Positions 6,553 to 8,036 of a DNA stretch of 8,036 nucleotides are shown here, in pieces. The stretch spans positions 1 to 8,036 of the forward strand of contig CANONE010000097.1 of NCBI GenBank assembly GCA_947567585.1, written 5' to 3'. The number at the start of each line of letters is the position of its first letter. Position 1 is the first letter of the stretch. Position numbers and translations under genes: made by a program. Source of the DNA: an uncultured Clostridia bacterium. GTDB lineage: Bacteria > Bacillota > Clostridia > Oscillospirales > Acutalibacteraceae. Below the pieces are notes generated by a model. It was given only the letters and a program-made list of their open reading frames with translations, was not told where the DNA came from and ran no database searches.

Positions 6553-7722
6553 TTACTTTAACCTCTCCATAGCTTCCTTGGTCTTTGCGGCGTCCCCAAA
6601 AGCGGTGAGCCGCATACAGCCCGCGCCGTTTTTGCCGAAGCCCTCTCCCGGCGTGCCGACGATTTCCTTTTCGTTGAGCAAATAGTCGAAATAGTCCCAG
6701 CCGCTCATGCCCTCTGGGCAGCGGAACCACAGGTAAGGGGAATTCGCCCCGCCGGTGAACCAGACCCCCTTCTCTGTAAGAGCCTGGGCCATAACGGCGG
6801 CGTTGCGCTTGTAGTAGGCGATATTCTCTTGAATCTGCTTTTGGCCCTCTGGGCTGAACACCGCCTGGGCCGCCCGCTGGGTGACATAGCTCACGCCGTT
6901 AAACTTACTGCCCTGGCGGCGCTCCCAAAGCTTGCAGACCTGCACTCCGCCAAATTCCAGCTCCTTTTTAATCACGGTATATCCGCAGCGCATGCCGGTA
7001 AATCCCGCCGTTTTGGAGAGAGAGCCAAACTCTATGGCGCATCTTTCCGCTCCCGGAATGGAGAAAATGCTTCTGGGCAGGCCCTCCCCTACAAAGCATT
7101 CATAGGCCGCGTCAAAGAGGATCACCGCTTTCTGGTCTAGAGCATAGTCCACCCAAGCTTGCAGCTGATCCCTGCTGTACACAGCGCCGGTGGGGTTATT
7201 GGGGGAGCAGATATAAATGATGTCCACCTTGTGCCCTTGTTTGGGCATGGGCAGAAACCCGTTTTCCACATTGGCTTCGGCATAGACAATCTTTCTGCCG
7301 GCCATGATGTTGGTATCCACATAGACAGGGTAAACCGGGTCCGGCGTCAAAATGATGTTGGAATTGTCAAAAATGTCCACAATGTTGCCTACGTCGCTTT
7401 TGGCTCCATCGCCCACAAAGACTTCGCTGGGATCTACGCCGACCCCGAATCCGCCGTAGTATCCGGCGATGGCCTCCCGCAAAAAGGGGTAGCCGGAGCT
7501 GTCCGGAGAATAGCCCCGGAAGGTCTCCTTTTTGGCCATCTCATCGGTGGCCCGGTGCATGGCCTCAATCACCGCCGGAACCAGGGGTAAAGTTACGTCG
7601 CCGATGCCCATGCGGATCAAGTTGTTGTCCGGATGGGCGGCGGTATAGGCGTTGACCTTTTGGGCGATGGTTACAAACAAATAGCTCTGCTCCAGGTTCT
7701 GAAAATTCGCGTTGAGTTTCAA
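6553..7722 (-). CDS. dapL: LL-diaminopimelate aminotransferase (EC 2.6.1.83)
   Basis: The product is a fold-type I, PLP-dependent aminotransferase of 389 residues. It converts tetrahydrodipicolinate plus glutamate directly to LL-diaminopimelate and 2-oxoglutarate, bypassing the succinylase and acetylase branches of lysine synthesis; it acts in the cytoplasm. Visible signatures are MGIGDVTLPL near 38, FRGYSPDSSG near 68, SPNNPTG at 173-179, FDAAY with the PLP-contacting Asp204 and Tyr207, SLSKTAGFTGMRCG with Schiff-base Lys237, and the C-terminal MRLTAFG with Arg371 for the substrate carboxylate. The sequence follows DapL, not AspC, in the IGD-T-PL and RGY-PD motifs. I chose the TTG at 7722: AAAGGA sits 8 bases upstream and the protein then begins MKLNANF, as homologues do. 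The longer frame to 7797 would cross two hairpins, and the ATG at 7731 overlaps the ribosome binding site. The adjacent lysine-riboswitch transporter fits a lysine locus. No lysine aptamer precedes dapL itself. Confidence 0.95.
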   Translation of the reverse strand: MKLNANFQNLEQSYLFVTIAQKVNAYTAAHPDNNLIRMGIGDVTLPLVPAVIEAMHRATDEMAKKETFRGYSPDSSGYPFLREAIAGYYGGFGVGVDPSEVFVGDGAKSDVGNIVDIFDNSNIILTPDPVYPVYVDTNIMAGRKIVYAEANVENGFLPMPKQGHKVDIIYICSPNNPTGAVYSRDQLQAWVDYALDQKAVILFDAAYECFVGEGLPRSIFSIPGAERCAIEFGSLSKTAGFTGMRCGYTVIKKELEFGGVQVCKLWERRQGSKFNGVSYVTQRAAQAVFSPEGQKQIQENIAYYKRNAAVMAQALTEKGVWFTGGANSPYLWFRCPEGMSGWDYFDYLLNEKEIVGTPGEGFGKNGAGCMRLTAFGDAAKTKEAMERLK

Positions 7723-7730
7723 TGGTATCA

Positions 7731-7736
7731 TCCTTT
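7731..7736 (-). promoter_or_regulatory. Ribosome binding site fixing the TTG start of dapL
   Basis: AAAGGA on the minus strand is 8 bases ahead of the TTG at 7722. It overlaps the alternative ATG (7729-7731), which has no site of its own, so the TTG is favoured. Confidence 0.7.
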
Positions 7737-7748
7737 CGTGCTTTTTGA

Positions 7749-7793
7749 GGTCGTAAGGCTCTGCCTTACCAACCGCCACCTTTGAAAAGGTGG
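7749..7793 (-). repeat. Double-hairpin element in the dapL leader
   Basis: Two hairpins stand side by side. CCACCTT (7776-7782) pairs with AAGGTGG (7787-7793) across a 4-base loop, and GTAAGGC (7753-7759) pairs with GCCTTAC (7763-7769) across a 3-base loop, with GGT/ACC flanks able to extend the second stem. No T-run follows closely on the minus strand, although AAAAAG comes after it. It could be a dispersed palindromic repeat copy, a processing site or an attenuator; which of these cannot be decided from one copy. Confidence 0.5.
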
Positions 7794-7821
7794 ACAAAAC
7801 TTTTGATACTTATATCATTTT

Positions 7822-8036
7822 TCATTTTGGGGCTTTTGGAGTTGGGCGTATTGGCGGGCTTTTTTTAGGGTTTCCTCCTATATTTTTCCATTCTTCACAC
7901 ATTTCCTTTACCTTACATTCTTCGCATTTTGGATTTCTTGCAATACAAGTGTTCCTTCCATGCCATATAAGTAAATGTGGTACTGTCAATGATGTTAATT
8001 GGTACAATGGGATGTAATGCATGTGAATCAAGCACA
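7822..8036 (-). CDS. Endonuclease III-like protein, C-terminal Fe-S region, 5'-partial
   Basis: The frame is open at the right edge; the gene's start and catalytic part (helix-hairpin-helix, active-site Lys and Asp) lie outside. The segment HLLIWHGRNTCIARNPKC and the cysteines that follow have spacing C-x6-C-x2-C-x5-C, the [4Fe-4S] loop signature at the C-terminus of endonuclease III (Nth) family DNA glycosylases. These remove oxidised pyrimidines in base excision repair. After the cluster comes a Lys/Pro-rich tail of some 20 residues (GGNPKKSPPIRPTPKAPK) that is not part of the usual family ending. The 25 or so residues before the cluster fit the family poorly, with about two extra residues relative to E. 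coli Nth as I recall it. The DNA is far richer in A/T (codons ATA, TTA, AGA, AAA) than dapL, which suggests a different origin. It could be an intact but divergent gene or a fragment. Confidence 0.75.
   Translation of the reverse strand, partial: CLIHMHYIPLYQLTSLTVPHLLIWHGRNTCIARNPKCEECKVKEMCEEWKNIGGNPKKSPPIRPTPKAPK

Noticed and set aside
6254..6685. Plus-strand open frame of 143 codons over the riboswitch and dapL end
   Set aside because: It covers the lysine aptamer, promoter and hairpin; composition reflects structured RNA rather than protein.

Overview
The window looks like a chromosomal segment of a moderately GC-rich Gram-positive anaerobe of the Clostridia, probably near the Oscillospiraceae; this placement is inferred. 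The supporting signs are a surface protein with a Listeria/Bacteroides-type (InlB B) repeat and three C-terminal SLH domains, a YwnA-type Rrf2 regulator, a lysine (L-box) riboswitch, the DapL lysine pathway, and strong AGGAGG-like ribosome binding sites. No CRISPR array, tRNA, rRNA or intact insertion sequence was seen.

Layout from left to right. (1) 1-2008, plus strand: the 3' part of a large surface-protein gene, open at the window's left edge, broken by a +1 frame change near 1079-1083 and ending in three SLH domains. A strong hairpin terminator follows at 2037-2072. (2) 2186-4001, minus strand: a two-gene operon of a YwnA-like Rrf2 regulator followed by a MATE-family efflux pump. It is driven by a consensus promoter (TTGACA, 17 bp, TATAAT) whose -10 box lies inside a 21-bp palindrome, a good candidate autoregulatory operator. 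(3) About 4053-4586: intergenic and partly AT-rich, holding two unconvincing small reading frames (one resembles the tail of a recombinase) and a hairpin. (4) 4587-6480, minus strand: an NhaC-superfamily transporter preceded by a near-consensus promoter, a lysine riboswitch aptamer and a nested hairpin that can bury the ribosome binding site. (5) 6504-7822, minus strand: a terminator-like hairpin, the dapL gene (LL-diaminopimelate aminotransferase, most likely starting at a TTG), and a double-hairpin leader. (6) 7822-8036, minus strand: the AT-rich C-terminal end of an endonuclease III-like gene, cut by the right edge.

How the genes fit together: blocks 4 and 5 form a lysine locus. DapL makes LL-diaminopimelate, the precursor of lysine and, in many bacteria, of the peptidoglycan cross-link. 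The riboswitch indicates that the adjacent NhaC-type protein is repressed when lysine is plentiful, so it is better read as a lysine transporter (LysW-like) than as a simple sodium/proton antiporter. Block 2 is a self-contained regulated efflux unit with an unknown inducer. The most valuable points for follow-up are the riboswitch and its expression platform, the Rrf2 palindrome, the frame break in the SLH protein and the compositionally distinct right edge.
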